Assembly (NCBI GenBank): GCA_026182355.1
Contig: JAPFBL010000223.1
Location: 372,001-436,000, forward strand
Source: Hermatobates lingyangjiaoensis
Taxonomy: Eukaryota > Arthropoda > Insecta > Hemiptera > Hermatobatidae
Length of the DNA: 64,000 nucleotides
Reading direction: 5' to 3'
Shown here piece by piece: positions 1 through 11,708 of this stretch. The notes beneath the pieces are model-generated. The model was given only the letters and a program-made list of their open reading frames with translations. It did not search any database and was not told the DNA's origin. The position numbers and the translations under genes are program-made. The stretch's first letter is position 1. The number at the start of each line of letters is the position of its first letter.

Positions 1-432
1 AACATTTAAAAAAAAAAACGAAATAATTAATATGTTGGATATTTCATTATTTATTTCATTAAAATAACATAGTTTCTTCAACTTCTGTAAACTATGTTAA
101 ATACAATAAAAGATGTCAGCTTGAAGTTATAATTTTGATAACTTTTTGGTTCATATCTGGGCTTTCTTCATTATAAAATACTATTTGGGGGATATTTTAC
201 GATATCAAAATTTTTTTGGAATTACAACTTTGAAGAAAAGTATTTTATATTTTAATGTAAATGTGATAAATTAGGTGATACAAAGCTAAAAAAAATTAAT
301 CGAATCCTATTTTCCTTTTAATTTTTCTCTACATGTGTAAATTCTGCGGAGTAACTAATTACATCACAACAGAAAAACCTATATTTTTGGTAAAGTTTTT
401 ACTTGGTTTTTATATATACTTTTTATGACAGT

Positions 433-438
433 TTTATT
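433..438 (-). promoter_or_regulatory. candidate poly(A) signal of the Skeletor-like gene
   Basis: The minus strand reads AATAAA about 165 nt after the stop codon of exon G. The position suits a polyadenylation signal. In DNA this AT-rich the hexamer is frequent (another lies near 50), so only its spacing supports it. Confidence 0.35.
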
Positions 439-604
439 GTAATTTGAAACCGGTAGAATGAAGATCTTTAAAAAAAGGTAATGAGGTTTTTTTAGGTTCT
501 TATCTACGGCTAACAGGTTGGAACGATAGACTCTAATTGAAAAAAAATGAAGTCGGAAGTCATGAATATTCAGATGGTGGATGATAATGACGTAAGAAGG
601 TTGA

Positions 605-1018
605 TCAGTTGTGAAAGTAGTAGTTGGGCTGGACGAATGCCCGGTGTTGTATGTTGGCTCGATCAAGGGCGAATGGTTGAAAGAGAGGCTGTTGATTGAT
701 TATGGCCAGAGGACGTGGGAAGTACTGGCCTTCAGGATTGAGAGAGATGGAGGGGACGATTTGAACAGAGTCATCTTGCTGGATACTATGCAGAGGTTGA
801 TAGGAGGAAGGGTTTTGGTGGATGACTGGCAAGGGGAAGGAGTGAGGGATGGGAAAGGAAAGTGGGACGGTGCGCTGCGGCTGTTGGGCGACTCTCAGAG
901 GCAAGTCAAGCGCGGGTTGGAAGCGGTGCAGGGGCCGGTAAGTGGTTGGCCGGATGTGCTCGCTGTCAGTGACTCCTCGGGCGAATTGGCGCTCTGCCGA
1001 CAACTGTGGGGACCTTTT
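605..1018 (-). CDS. Skeletor-like gene, probable terminal exon G (Pro/Gln-rich tail)
   Basis: This minus-strand exon has 138 codons including the TGA stop at 605-607. It follows a TTGCAG acceptor and opens in phase 0 with KRSPQLSAERQ, exactly the phase left by exon F, so the joined protein reads ...LGVSPQ then KRSPQ.... The segment is rich in Pro, Gln, Leu and Arg, has no recognisable domain or membrane segment, and ends NYYFHN. Its GC content is far above the flanking introns, as expected of an exon. An AATAAA follows downstream. Cautions: the opposite strand is also open over the same span (611-1045), the polypyrimidine tract is weak, and 8 kb separates it from exon F. Known long Skeletor proteins continue with a DOMON domain after SPQ, so this tail would define a shorter isoform. 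An unrelated GC-rich repeat is the alternative. Confidence 0.5.
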   Translation of the reverse strand, partial: KRSPQLSAERQFARGVTDSEHIRPTTYRPLHRFQPALDLPLRVAQQPQRTVPLSFPIPHSFPLPVIHQNPSSYQPLHSIQQDDSVQIVPSISLNPEGQYFPRPLAIINQQPLFQPFALDRANIQHRAFVQPNYYFHN

Positions 1019-2654
1019 CTGCAACATCAGACAAGCCTCCATTAGCTCTGCTCACACAGTCCCCTACAGTTGTCAGTCAGTTCCGTCTTCTTGCCTGTTT
1101 AGTTGGTCAATATGTCTCTTTAATCATAAACTCTGCCTACTTCCAGCCAACTTTTCTTTTCCAGTCTTCTTTAAATAAATACCAGCCATCGGTTAATTCA
1201 CTTCACCTTCAGACTTACTTTAAAAAATCAACCATCAACCTCGACCACGAAAACTTCTTCATTTAAACAGTTTTTCGATACAACGCGTTTCGAATAAAAA
1301 CGTACATTTCATAAATTCAAGTTCATAAACCACACGAGTTGATTTGATTAAAATGATATTAAAAAAATCACATCTATAATCCCATGTGCAGGTATAAATC
1401 ACCAACTCTGGAATGAACCCACACTGAGGTACTGTTTCAGTGGAGTTTACATCGTCCATCAAAATTCCTTAAGCACCAAATATCCGCTTTCTATATTACG
1501 AAGAGGCTAAACTAACACTTAGCTTTACTTTGAGTAAATAATATTTTTAACATCTTGGTTTCTATTTATACTAATATTAGTTGTTACTAATCAAAATTGT
1601 CTGTTTCACGTCAATTCATGCTGAAAGTGTGTATTATTTTGATTAAATTCCTTCAAGTTTCAACAGATGAGTCCAAAAAAAAAGAACTTATACGTATATA
1701 GTAACATAATGAAACTCAGAAACAATGATTTTATGTCCTCACCAAGCAAAGAAAACAGAGAAATGCATGAAAAAGCTTATTCATTGCTTAATTTGTACGT
1801 CAAAATCATTTCCATTAACATAAAAGCACTGTGACATCTTTAAGTATGAGAGCTCAAATTAACGTATCATTATTCATAAATCAAATCATTATGTATCAGT
1901 CATAGGTAGGTTGAAATACAGTATGTTGATTAGACATTGATATTATGTTTGATTTACATTCTTTAAAGAATTTATTCAGAATTTTTACTTTTAATTCTAT
2001 TTAACTTTTCAAAATAAACATAAACGTCTCAAACGCCCAAGCGTTAAGAATCAGTGTTAATTAAACTCTTTTCTTTTGAAGATTTCAAGAATAGTTAAGT
2101 TTTGTTTTATTCATAGAGGAATCCAAATTGATCCCCTATTTGCATCAATCCACAACAGAGTAACATAAAATCAACAATTTAACAATGCACAAAAACTAGT
2201 ATGACTCATGTCTGACATTGAATGTCTGTTATTAACAGCTAGCCGTAAACTCGAGGCTATGTCCACCTTGAAACAGCTTTAATAGTCATATAAACACATT
2301 AAATAAATTAGCATTTTTAAAAAATTAATATTCAACTCGCAAAATAATTCTACTTAGTTTATTCATTTAGCAAAGCTTCTCTAAACAGAGGACTTAGCGT
2401 CATCTGTTTCGATGATTAATCAATATTCTGGATTGAAATTAATCTCTAACATGATCTCTTTCTGTATCACCTAATATATCTGAGAAAGCCAAGACATAAA
2501 GCCCGCTATAATATAGGTATGCTAATCAAGATTATTATTGCCATAAATAGAGAAAGAAAGGTATCAGAGCAGGCGCATTCGTAGCAAACAGTTAGAGGAA
2601 CAAGTTTGAAGTCAAACATTCAAACTTTCTTAATAGTTAGCAGGCAACACTGTA

Positions 2655-2960
2655 GGTTGCAGTGGCTGTCCCACAACAGAATACACATATGCCGAACATT
2701 GGGTCATTTGTGTTACCACACAATGAACATTGATTATATACACTGGGAACCATCAATTTTGCCTCATTCAAGTAGGAATATTTAACGAATACATGACAAC
2801 ATACAGACTTGGAACCGACGGCTTAGCATACCCTACAAGGGATGAAGTGTTCAGATTTATTGACCTTTCACGTGAATACATCGAGGACCAGATGGGGATC
2901 GAACCACAGACCCACCAGTTCAGTAGCAAGTACGTTAACCACTGAGCTAACCTAGCCCCC
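2655..2960 (-). repeat. tRNA-derived SINE, near full length
   Basis: The element reads on the minus strand, with its tRNA-like head at 2960. The head has an A box (TAGCTCAGTGG) and a B box (GGTTCGATCCC) spaced as in a tRNA. It is followed by the body found in the copies at 21060, 29010, 36530, 54437, 55603 and 62076. Open frames of 64-71 codons inside it are incidental. The head drives RNA polymerase III transcription in this class of element. Confidence 0.85.
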
Positions 2961-3894
2961 ATCTATCAAAAGGCTTTTAATTATAATAAATGAACCTGTA
3001 AACCAATTAAATATTAATTTTGATAATTGGTGTTATTAAAACTGAAGTTATAATTTCACAAAATGAAAAGTAGAACTGAATTAAATTTACACCATTTAAA
3101 TTTCACCTACGAAGTTACAAATGCTACCTTAATACTTTAATATTATTAAACCGTCGTAAGACAATTTACCTAGAACCCCTTTACAACCTAAGACATTGAG
3201 CATGATTTTATTCACAACTATATATATTAAACATGTTTTAACTTCGATATATCAAACAGCTAAAGGACAAACCTTGAAACAAAATTACTTCTAAATACAT
3301 GAAATTGTAATCGAAGTATCAACAAATACAAAACAAAAAACTTTCATTTGTTAATGAAACAGTGAAGCAGCGCAACACAGAACTAATTTAAAACTTTTCT
3401 GTAAGAATATTTGTATTCACTGCGAGATTATTGGGAATGTTCTAATAATTAGCAGCAAGTTATGCTATTTATAGGAAATGAAAAATCAAAATAACTTAAT
3501 AAATAGAAACGATTTATATTAAACGTTTAATGTTTTCTATGCCCTCCAGCAGAACTGGTCTTCAGTTGCTGCTGTTATTTTATGATTGTAATCATCCAAA
3601 CAATGTCCTGTATGATTGTTAAACAGCCGTAGGAATTTAATGACTAACAAAAGAGAAAGCATGTTTACAAAGAATGACTGATCTGTAGTCAGAGTAAAAG
3701 CTGTTTCCTGTGAAAATATATTTCATCATCCTGCGGTTTTGTTTGTTTACATATTGTTTTGTAGGATTCATGAGTGATGCTGTTGACTGTTAGAAGATCT
3801 CTGAAGCTTTTACTTTTAGCTTAGGCACGACTCTTTGGAATTTATTTGCTGCGAACTGAAGCTAAACGTGACGGCTTTTACGGATGTGAAGAGA

Positions 3895-4201
3895 AAATAT
3901 TGATTGCCCCACGAGGGAACAGACATAGGCCGAACATTAGGCTCTTTGTGATATCACACAATGAACATGGATTGTACACTGGGAGTCTTAAACTTTGCCT
4001 AACTCAAGTGTATTTAGAGTAGGGATATTTAACTAGTAACTGACATCGTACAGACTCGGGACCGACGTGTGAAGAAAACATATTGGCTGTTCCACAAAAG
4101 AACACACATAGCAGTATTTGTGATACCACACAATGAACATTGATTGTACACTGGGAGTCTTAAACTTTGCCTAACTCAAGTGTATTTAGAGTAGGGATAT
4201 T
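3895..4201 (-). repeat. SINE 3' body, tandemly duplicated and headless
   Basis: Two successive copies of the SINE body (3895-4066 and about 4080-4201) lie in the same orientation, each starting with a similar GAAGA.AA.AT stretch. Both lack the tRNA-like head. The arrangement looks like a local tandem duplication of a truncated copy, not two insertions. Confidence 0.7.
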
Positions 4202-4202
4202 T

Positions 4203-4320
4203 GTGTTTCAGTTGGGTTTTTGACTCTGACGAAGACCGCTTGTTGTGGTGATCATAGTCTTTTTCCCTTTATTTTTTTTGATCATTCATTGTTATTTAAG
4301 TTTTTATGTGAAATCTTGTT
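4203..4320 (+). repeat. single arm of the CTGACGAAGACCGC palindrome family
   Basis: The segment contains TTTTTGACTCTGACGAAGAC and ends with TTTATGTGAAATCTTG. These are the right arm of the palindromes at 11293, 13317, 36090, 40224, 40838 and 41269. The left arm is missing. Confidence 0.6.
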
Positions 4321-4584
4321 TTATATTATTATATATATTAATAATAATATAATATAAATAAATTATAATATATTTTATATATTATATAATATGATTTAAA
4401 ACGAAGAAGAGTAACACACAAAGTGAACAAACACTTACAAACTCAAATTTTCGAGCAATCCGTCTTCTGTAGAAAAGAGAGAGGTAGAAAAAATCAAAGC
4501 ACTTGTAGGCGCAACAGCAAAAATACAGTATTGTATCTACTTGCGATCGTCTTGATGATTTTATAGTGAAAAATCAGTTTATAA

Positions 4585-4772
4585 ACTTTTTACACACATA
4601 AAAATAAAGACAATTACGACTTTAAAAACTCTTTTTGGTATAAAATTCCAGATATTTTGTTAGCTTTTTATGATTTTAATTTTTTTCTATTTTTACACCC
4701 TCAAAATGCCACCCCCTGGCACACGTGCCCCCGAGGGCGGACCAGCCCCTCCTGCTACACCACTGGTTCAAC
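4585..4772 (+). mobile_element. fragment of C-rich-ended hAT MITE family
   Basis: The fragment shares the AAAATGCC.CCCCCTGGCAC block and the preceding AT-rich stretch with the copy at 5324-5921. It ends GCTACACCACTG, matching the family right terminus. The left part is missing. Confidence 0.6.
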
Positions 4773-5323
4773 TTCACCCTCTATCATCAAATAGGACTTC
4801 CATTATTAATGTTCGAAAATATATTACAATCATTAAGTTTGTAAAAAAAACAATTATGTTTTACTGAAAACTAATGAATTTAAAGGTTGATAGATACATA
4901 TTTGTATTTTTGTTCACAAAAAACTACAAAATTATTCTTTGGAACAAGATAATTGTTTTGCTCTGTATGTAGTTAAACATTACAGGATTACACAAATATA
5001 TATTTACTTTAAATATACATTCTACTTAAAGAGTGTAGGTAAATAAATCAATGTATAAGTAGGACAGAATGGTGAAGTCAGAATGACTTGATTAAGCGCG
5101 TTGTGTGTGTTGAGGAGGGACTTAATTCACGTTTAACTACATGCGAAGAGTGGGAGTTGGCAGTCAGAGCCTGTTTTTGCTCTATATATATACTACAGTT
5201 CTCACAGCTACTAAACCTCCTCTCTACTGGTTAATTAGCAAGTCCCACCCAACCTTTACTCGCCTTATGAAGAAATATATCCTTATTAATCAGTTTCATA
5301 TCTTAAGTGGAATTCATTCCAAG

Positions 5324-5921
5324 TAGTGGCGTGACAACCATTTTTGCCACCCGGGGTCGTCGTAAGATCCCCCCCCCGGACACACACACACGCTGGCCGT
5401 TGATAATCCATTAACCATCAAACTTTCAGAAAGTTCTTTTAATATTTATTTTCATGGAATTAGAATCAAGGATCAAATTTTAGCCTGCTTTTATTAGTCC
5501 CGGAGTTACATCTTATTACAATACTCGTACACATATACAGTCATCATGAAGGAAAACCAAAAATTTTTTTAAAAACAAAAACGTATAAGTCAAATCATAA
5601 AAAAATGATTAAATAAAATTAACTGGCTATACAAAAAAACATAATGAACTTTCAACCCCATAAAAAAACTAGTTTTAAAAAATTAAAATAAATTTATTTT
5701 TATTTGTAAATATACAGTTGAAAATCCGTTTGAAAACAATATTACAGAAATAAAACATAAAAACAATAACGACTTTAAAAACTCATTTTGGTATAAAATA
5801 TCAAATGTTTTTGTATAAAATATCGAATTTTTTGTTAAGTTTTTAATATTTTAATTTTTACCCCCTCAAAATGCCGCCCCCTGGCACGTGCTACCCCCCC
5901 CCCCTCCTTGCTACCTCACTG
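5324..5921 (+). mobile_element. hAT-like MITE with C-rich ends
   Basis: The terminal inverted repeats are imperfect (TAGTGGCGTGACAA and TTGCTACCTCACTG). The flanks ATTCCAAG and ATTCAAGC resemble an 8-bp target duplication with a small slip. There is no coding capacity. The best-preserved relative, with an exact duplication, is at 48917-49579. An inverted copy follows at 6326. Confidence 0.65.
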
Positions 5922-6325
5922 ATTCAAGCGACCCTCCTCTTGTGAGTGTGATATACAGTCGTATTAACAATCATTACAATCATTCATATACAACGAAAAT
6001 GAAAAGGTGTTGCAGTTTAACAGTAGCTAATTTTTTATCCAAATTTCTTACCACAAAATGAAATATTGAATTGATTTAAAGATAATTGCACAACAAAAGA
6101 AAGCTATTTAGTGTGATTATCTTGGGCTTAAGTGCTCCTTGAAAGATCCATGATTTTTCTAGGAGCCTCAAATAAAAAAAAAAAATCTACATTTATGAAG
6201 AAGGCTGGAACGAATGTTGTTTGTACTCAAGGGAGAAGCACTAAGCCACGCCTGCCGTTTTCATTGAAGCCTAAATGTACTCATGAATTGAAGGGTATAT
6301 AGGCATAATACATCTCTATAGATTT

Positions 6326-6813
6326 CAGTGGGGTAGGTAGCAAGGGGAGGGGCGACATTTTAAGGGTGTAAAAATAGAAAAAAAATTAAAGCAATAAAAA
6401 GCTAACAAAAAAGCTGAAATTTTATAATAAAAAGAGTTTTTAAGGTCGTCATTGTTTTCATGTGTGTAATACTGTTTTAAAACATCTTTTTCAACTGTAA
6501 TATTTGCAAATTAAAAATAAATTAATTTTTACATTTTTCAAAACTAGTTTTTTAAAAGTGGTTGAAAGTTTATTACATTTGTTTTGAGTAGCCAGTTAAT
6601 TTAATTTAATAATTTTGTTATGATTTGAATTATACGTTTTTGTTTTTAAAAGATATAAGTTTGAAACTAAGATCAGCAGTCTAATATTAGGTCCTTGATT
6701 GTAATTCCATTAAAATAAATATTTTGAGGACTTTCACGGTCAGTGGGGGGGGAGGGGGGGGGCGCGCATTCTTACGACCACTCCGGGGGCCAAAAATGGT
6801 TGCTACACAACTG
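6326..6813 (-). mobile_element. hAT-like MITE with C-rich ends, inverted copy
   Basis: This is the reverse complement of the 5324-5921 family. It starts CAGTGGGGTAGGTAGCAAGG and ends TTGCTACACAACTG. No clear target duplication remains. With the upstream copy it forms a loose inverted pair of about 1.5 kb. Confidence 0.65.
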
Positions 6814-7518
6814 ATAAGGCTCTAATTATATAACCTGTTTCATTATTCCTACATCTTTGTTCAAGTAAGTTACATCGAAATGGATTCACAAAAAAAACTG
6901 ATGATTTTAAAGAATTAAATAATAAATATATGATTTTAGGGTAAATATGATTTAAACATATCTGGAGGACTTTCAAGTTGGCTCTGATCCCTTATCAGCT
7001 TAGGTTTGCTGAGTCACCAGTCAAGTTGAAATAACTACTGAAAACAACGCCCTCTGTGATGCAGAAACGTTCACATATGGACTAGGGCCGTGAAAGGAGA
7101 ACATTTAGGGTTTTTCAGTGGCTTTTCCGGTAAGATTACTGGCATCCCATCAGATGTTTGTTCTGTTCCTTTACTCTGGGTTGTCTGTCTTGCCCTGATT
7201 TTGGTAGCATTGTTTATTTATAGCTACCTTGTTATATTTGTAGCTACACATTTATAACCGCAGCCATTACTGGTAGCTATTACTCAATAGCTTCTAAAAG
7301 CACTGGGACCAACCAAAATGTTTTCATTAGTTTTTTACTCAATTGTAAATGGATTTCTTCCGCATTAATTAAAAATGCGGAAGAAATTTAAAATTTAAAA
7401 TGCAGAGTAAAATTTAAAATCACCTTAATATCGTCATCAGATGTAAAAAAAATCATTTCACCTTTAAAGTTTTTATCCGAGTTTCAAAAATGTGTTCTAA
7501 ACAAAGAACAAGATGTAT

Positions 7519-7703
7519 ATTAGAAATAGGTAAAACCGTCATACCTCGTAAAATGATCCTGGAGTTGGAGTGCTTTCGGACGTTGTCCATCTTCGATCGC
7601 AACAAACAATAGGTTTGTTGAGATCGAAGATGGACAACGTCCGAAAGCGCTCCAACTCCAGGATCATCTTACGAGGTATGATGGTTTTACCTATTTCTAA
7701 TAT
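7519..7703. repeat. near-perfect palindrome, arms about 80 bp
   Basis: Left and right arms are nearly exact reverse complements around a spacer of about 20 bp (ATCGCAACAAACAATAGGTT region). Arm ends match those of the palindrome at 28220-28570 (AGAATACACCGTC and CCTCGTA variants, then ACTAACCTCAGTGG), so both belong to one foldback family. The 86-codon frame here is just the palindrome read through. Confidence 0.8.
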
Positions 7704-8047
7704 AAATTATACTAACCTCAGTGGTGTTAACAATATGCATGTATTTAAAGAACAAGATGGTTTCATTTTAATTTTAATTCACAATAATAAAAAAAAGAAA
7801 ACAAAAGCATACTATCTGTGTAAGAACTAAAGAATAATGATTTAGTACTTCAACAACCAATATGAGGAATATGTTTGCCACATTCTCGTGACCCTCTTTA
7901 AGCTTCAGCCTAAAATCTAAATCAAGTTTAAATTTACGATAATTAAATAAACCAACATGACAACATCCCGTTATATCTTTTTTAGTAATCTACTAGAACA
8001 CTCGGGAAATAATAGGCCTCATTATTCCCTAGGTGCAGAAATATCTA

Positions 8048-8611
8048 CCGTCTTTTTCCGAAAGGAAGACATCCCATGAAAATAAGTCCTAGCATAGTTT
8101 TCGGGACGTTTTGGACTATAAGACCTCCTCTTGAAAATAGACCCTAGTTAAAATAATGTGAAAAATATAATTCCTTAAAAAAAATGCTGTTGAATGCAGT
8201 AGGTAGCTCTAGCTGTCGTAATATTTTAGAGAATTCTTTGGAACAAAATATTCCAAGAAATTTCTTGTTTACCTGTAAAGTCCGTTTCAAACAGGCTATT
8301 TAGACAATAAGTATTAATTTAACCACAGTATATTGCAAGTCATGAGAGATTCAGACCAATGATTCTACAAGAAATAGATTTGGAAGGAAATGAGAACGGA
8401 ATTTAAAACTTTGATCATTTATGACGTAGTTCCAGAAGATGACATGACTGTAATGGAATAAATTTAAATTTCTGTATAAATAATAAATATTATACAAAAA
8501 ATATGTAAATCTACTTAATGTACTTGAAGCTCTCCCCCGAGAATAAGCCCTATCACGGATTTTTGATTTAAGAATAAAGTAAGGAAGTGTCTTATCTTCG
8601 GAAAAAGACGG
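8048..8611. mobile_element. TA-flanked MITE, family 1, copy 1
   Basis: The 564-bp element has terminal inverted repeats starting CCGTCTTTTTCCGAA, exact over about 15 bp. It is flanked on both sides by TA (8046-8047 and 8612-8613), as expected for a TA target duplication. It has no transposase. The second copy is at 38442-39019. The TA target fits Tc1/mariner-like mobilisation, but the superfamily is not established. Confidence 0.8.
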
Positions 8612-9079
8612 TATTTCATTTTTAGGTATAATATTTTAATATATATATTTCTCTATATATGTCTCTTCTTTATTACCTCAATAATAATTTAATGGTAAAG
8701 ATAATATATCATATCTATTTCCATAACCCGTAACATAACCAAGTAATAGTAATTAATAGTATTGGTAAATTAATCTTTATGTTGTTTAAGGTTGCAGCCT
8801 GTGAACTGCCATGCGGGTGGGCAGAATGTATTGCTGATTGTATGGTATGTAGAGAGCTTAAGTCTAATTGCATAGCTTTTATAATATGAAGTTTTTAAAA
8901 TGCAACAGAGCTATTAGAATAAAGATATTTTTTGAAAAAGTATTTGTTGTTTTGATATTCTGATTTGTCAGTTTTATGTTTTGTGAAAGTATTTCTGTAG
9001 GTACTAGTCGTCTAGGTTATACCTGACAGGGTCTAGTCTTGTCTTGATCGTCAAAAGAGTTGAAGTTAGTTTTATTTAC

Positions 9080-9248
9080 CTGAGGAGAGACTCCAAGCAT
9101 TTTAAGAGAAGGAGGCACATCGAGGCCTTTAGGCACTTTGATGTGGCCAAAGTCAACGGTGAAGGCTTCACACCAGATGCCAAAGTAGTCGATATCATAG
9201 ACGGTCAAGTCTCCGGGAAGAGTTAGAACAATTGTCTTCCTCTCGTAC
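9080..9248 (-). CDS. Skeletor-like gene, exon F (end of second DM13 domain)
   Basis: The 169-nt exon is bounded by a TTTGCAG acceptor and a GTAAAT donor. The first base completes a Lys codon with exon E. The exon then encodes YERKTIVLTLPGDLTVYDID, YFGIWCEAFTVDFGHIKVPK and a linker ending PPSLKMLGVSPQ. This is the C-terminal half of DM13-2: the LTLPG strand, the tryptophan-cysteine core (GIWCEAF) and the closing VDFGH motif. It ends in phase 0. In arthropod Skeletor proteins the SPQ linker leads into a DOMON domain; here the next detectable exon in phase is G at 605-1018. DM13 is proposed to be a redox-linked, extracellular or electron-transfer-associated domain; the exact role is not settled. 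Confidence 0.95.
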
Positions 9249-9374
9249 CTGCAAACATATCCTTATATAAATAAAAAAAAAATGTAAGATTTTAAAAAAA
9301 AACTGAGAAGGTATTTTTTCCAATAAAATGTAAAAATGTTGAGATGATAGAATCTGAAAACTTGTGAGAACGAT

Positions 9375-9720
9375 ACAAGTCACACCATTTGATGGATCAA
9401 AATGAAATTATACCTAAAAATAGCACTTTATGTCAGGATGAACAGAGGGATTTTACAGTCATGGCGCATTTTATGATTTTAGAAACTCTTTTTTTTTAAG
9501 GCAAAATGACCAATTATAGGACTTTAAATGAGTGCGGAACAAATTAACATAAATTATTGATCTATAAAAAAAATGTAAAATTTCGATTACCACAAAGGGA
9601 TTTGTTAACTTTTACCTATAATTTTTTCAGGAGAAACTAATGAAATACAATTGTTGTTTTATGCTATAATAAAGGAGCATGGTGTTATGTAGGAGGAATA
9701 AAATTTTAAATGCAAAAAAA
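9375..9720. repeat. interspersed AT-rich repeat (GAAATTATACCTAAAAATAG family)
   Basis: It shares blocks such as ATCAAAATGAAATTATAC.TA and the following text with 39770-39960 and 44330-44760. No terminal repeat or coding frame is visible. Confidence 0.5.
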
Positions 9721-10011
9721 TCAACGCCGATCAAACATTTATTTTATGTTGTTTTTCAGGATATGGTAGATTGCTATCTAATCAAATGTTGCATTCGAAT
9801 TGCATGGTGCACCCGTAACCATAATAATATTAGTTAATTTTAATACTTTATTTTAATAGTTAATATAAATATTTATTTTTTAAGTGTTGAATATACCATG
9901 TAAGGAACTGTGACTACTGAAGGCTGAACTGGGAAGCATACGTCACTACTGTTGTGAGATTAGTTGTGGATGACCAACTGGATATTCTGAATCAGGAGTT
10001 CTCAATCTTTG

Positions 10012-10415
10012 CTTGTGGACCCCCTGAGAGCTATATTACCATCTGATGACCCCTTAAGAGCTATATTACCACCTGAGGTATATCATTACCCCCGTGAGAG
10101 CTATATTACCATTTGTGGACCCCCTGAGAGCTATATTATCATCTGAGGACCCCTTAAGAGCTATATTACCATCTGTGGATACACTGAGAGCTATATTACC
10201 ATCTGAGGTATATCATTACCCCCCTGAGAGCTATATTGCCATCTGTGGACCCCCTGAGAGCTATATTCCCATCTGTGGACCCTCCTGAGAGCTATATTAT
10301 CATCTGAGGACCCCTTAAGAGCTATATTACCATCTCTGGATACACTGACAGCTGTATTACCTGAGGTATATCATTACCCCCCCCTGAGAGCTATATTACC
10401 ATCTGTGGACCTCTT
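10012..10415. repeat. minisatellite of about 12 units, about 30-40 bp each
   Basis: The unit resembles CTGAGAGCTATATTACCATC followed by TGTGGACCCC. Three units carry an extra AGGTATATCATTACCCCC segment at about 10076, 10207 and 10362, which gives a higher-order pattern. It begins just after a hAT-like terminus (CAGGAGTTCTCAATC), so it may have grown inside such an element. A 64-codon frame over it is incidental. Confidence 0.85.
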
Positions 10416-10535
10416 TTTTGAAGTGTTATTCATACATTGAAAACTGATATTTTCTACTAAAAAACCGGTTTTTGAATGTCATCATTTTCTCCACAAAACC
10501 GGTTTTTAAAAACCGACAAACCCTATGCATGACGT
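10412..10535. mobile_element. right end of AGGGTTT-terminated DNA element
   Basis: The sequence from GTGTTATTCATACATTGAAA through AACCGACAAACCCT matches the right end of the element at 20369-20970. Only this end is present; the left part meets the minisatellite. Confidence 0.6.
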
Positions 10536-11292
10536 AGTATCGTCTGCCCGCCTCCACGAGGTCCACCTTGGGCACCCTCGGTTATTTCTTGTGACTAACG
10601 GGCTACTCGTTTTTAACGTCAGTCTGTCTTGATTCAAGTGATATAGCTTAAAACGTTAGAGGCTCAAAAAGGCTAGAGGTTGTTACAAACAGACTGTTCT
10701 GCTGTAATAGACTAGTTTTAAAAGTATCTTGCTAAAGCACAAATCTACACTTTGACTCATCAAAATGTTCACAATTTCATGATTATTTCTTACTGTAAAA
10801 AATTTATTTAGTTTTTGATTAAGAAAAAGTAAGGAATAAAGGAATTAATATTGAGGAATGAATTCAGTTCATACAGAGATCATGACTGTTTTATAGTTGT
10901 AAAGTTCATTTTTTTAAGAATGGGTAAATTTAAAGAGGCAAGTAGTGGGTCTAACGGAATCAGACATTGACTTGAAAAGGTTTTATTCATTGAAGGAGAA
11001 AATCACAAGCGACCGTAATGTCGAGATACAGATGGGTAATTTTTATGTTTCTTTCTGTGCGGCGAGTGAATAGTCACGCTTGTTTGTTGGGATGGTAATT
11101 AGGCACTTCACGCTCTCTTCTGCAGCACATGCTTGCTGTAAACGTCTGGAGCTGTATGATTTGAAAACTGCTTAAGGAAAAACGAAAGTAGATCCTTTGT
11201 TTCTGAAGTCTTTTATTTACTTTATGTTGGTCTGACAGACATGGTGAGTGAACACAACGGGAGACTCAATATAGTTTAGTTATTAATAAAAT

Positions 11293-11492
11293 GATTTCAC
11301 ATAAACACGTGAAATAACAATCAATGATCAAACCACAATATGAAATGGGAAAACAAGACTAAACATCTTTCAACCGTAACAAAGGGTCTTGGTCAGAGTC
11401 AAAAACCTGACTCTGACGAAGACCGCTTGTTACGGTTGAAAGACCTTAGTCTTGTTTTTCCATATCATATTGTGGTTTGATCATTGATAATT
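11293..11492. repeat. palindrome, CTGACGAAGACCGC family
   Basis: Two near-perfect arms of about 95 bp face each other around a few bases. Each arm has TTTCACATAAACACGTGAAA, the ATCAATGATCAAACCACAAT block and the CTCTGACGAAGACCGC...GGTTGAAAG motif. The same structure is at 13317, 27146, 36090, 40224, 40838 and 41269. Confidence 0.85.
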
Positions 11493-11708
11493 TACTTATT
11501 CTAAGTACCCTAGTCAAGAAGAAGGGTAATCCATCTACCATAGGAATAGGCGTCCGTCACTCAAGACTCACAGCTCAAACAACCTGAGTAACCATTGTCT
11601 AGAACAGTAATGGCAACCCTTTTCAGTTAGGCGTTTAAACATTTTGAAAAATCAAAAATAATTTTCTTGGCCTGGCATATACCACACGAAATAAAACAAA
11701 AAAAAAAT

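Larger units (their letters stand above)
1019..9079 (-). other. intron between exons F and G
   Basis: This 8.06-kb intron is AT-rich and holds SINE copies (2655-2960 and 3895-4201), a hAT family (4585-4772, 5324-5921, 6326-6813), a palindrome (7519-7703) and a TIR element (8048-8611). Between 1019 and 2650 I see nothing but AT-rich sequence. I looked here for exons of the DOMON domain that normally follows DM13-2 in Skeletor and found none. Confidence 0.5.

Noticed and set aside
611..1045. 144-codon open frame on the plus strand opposite exon G
   Set aside because: Both strands are open here because of base composition. The minus strand has the phase-compatible splice site and stop, and continues the gene; the plus frame resembles no family.
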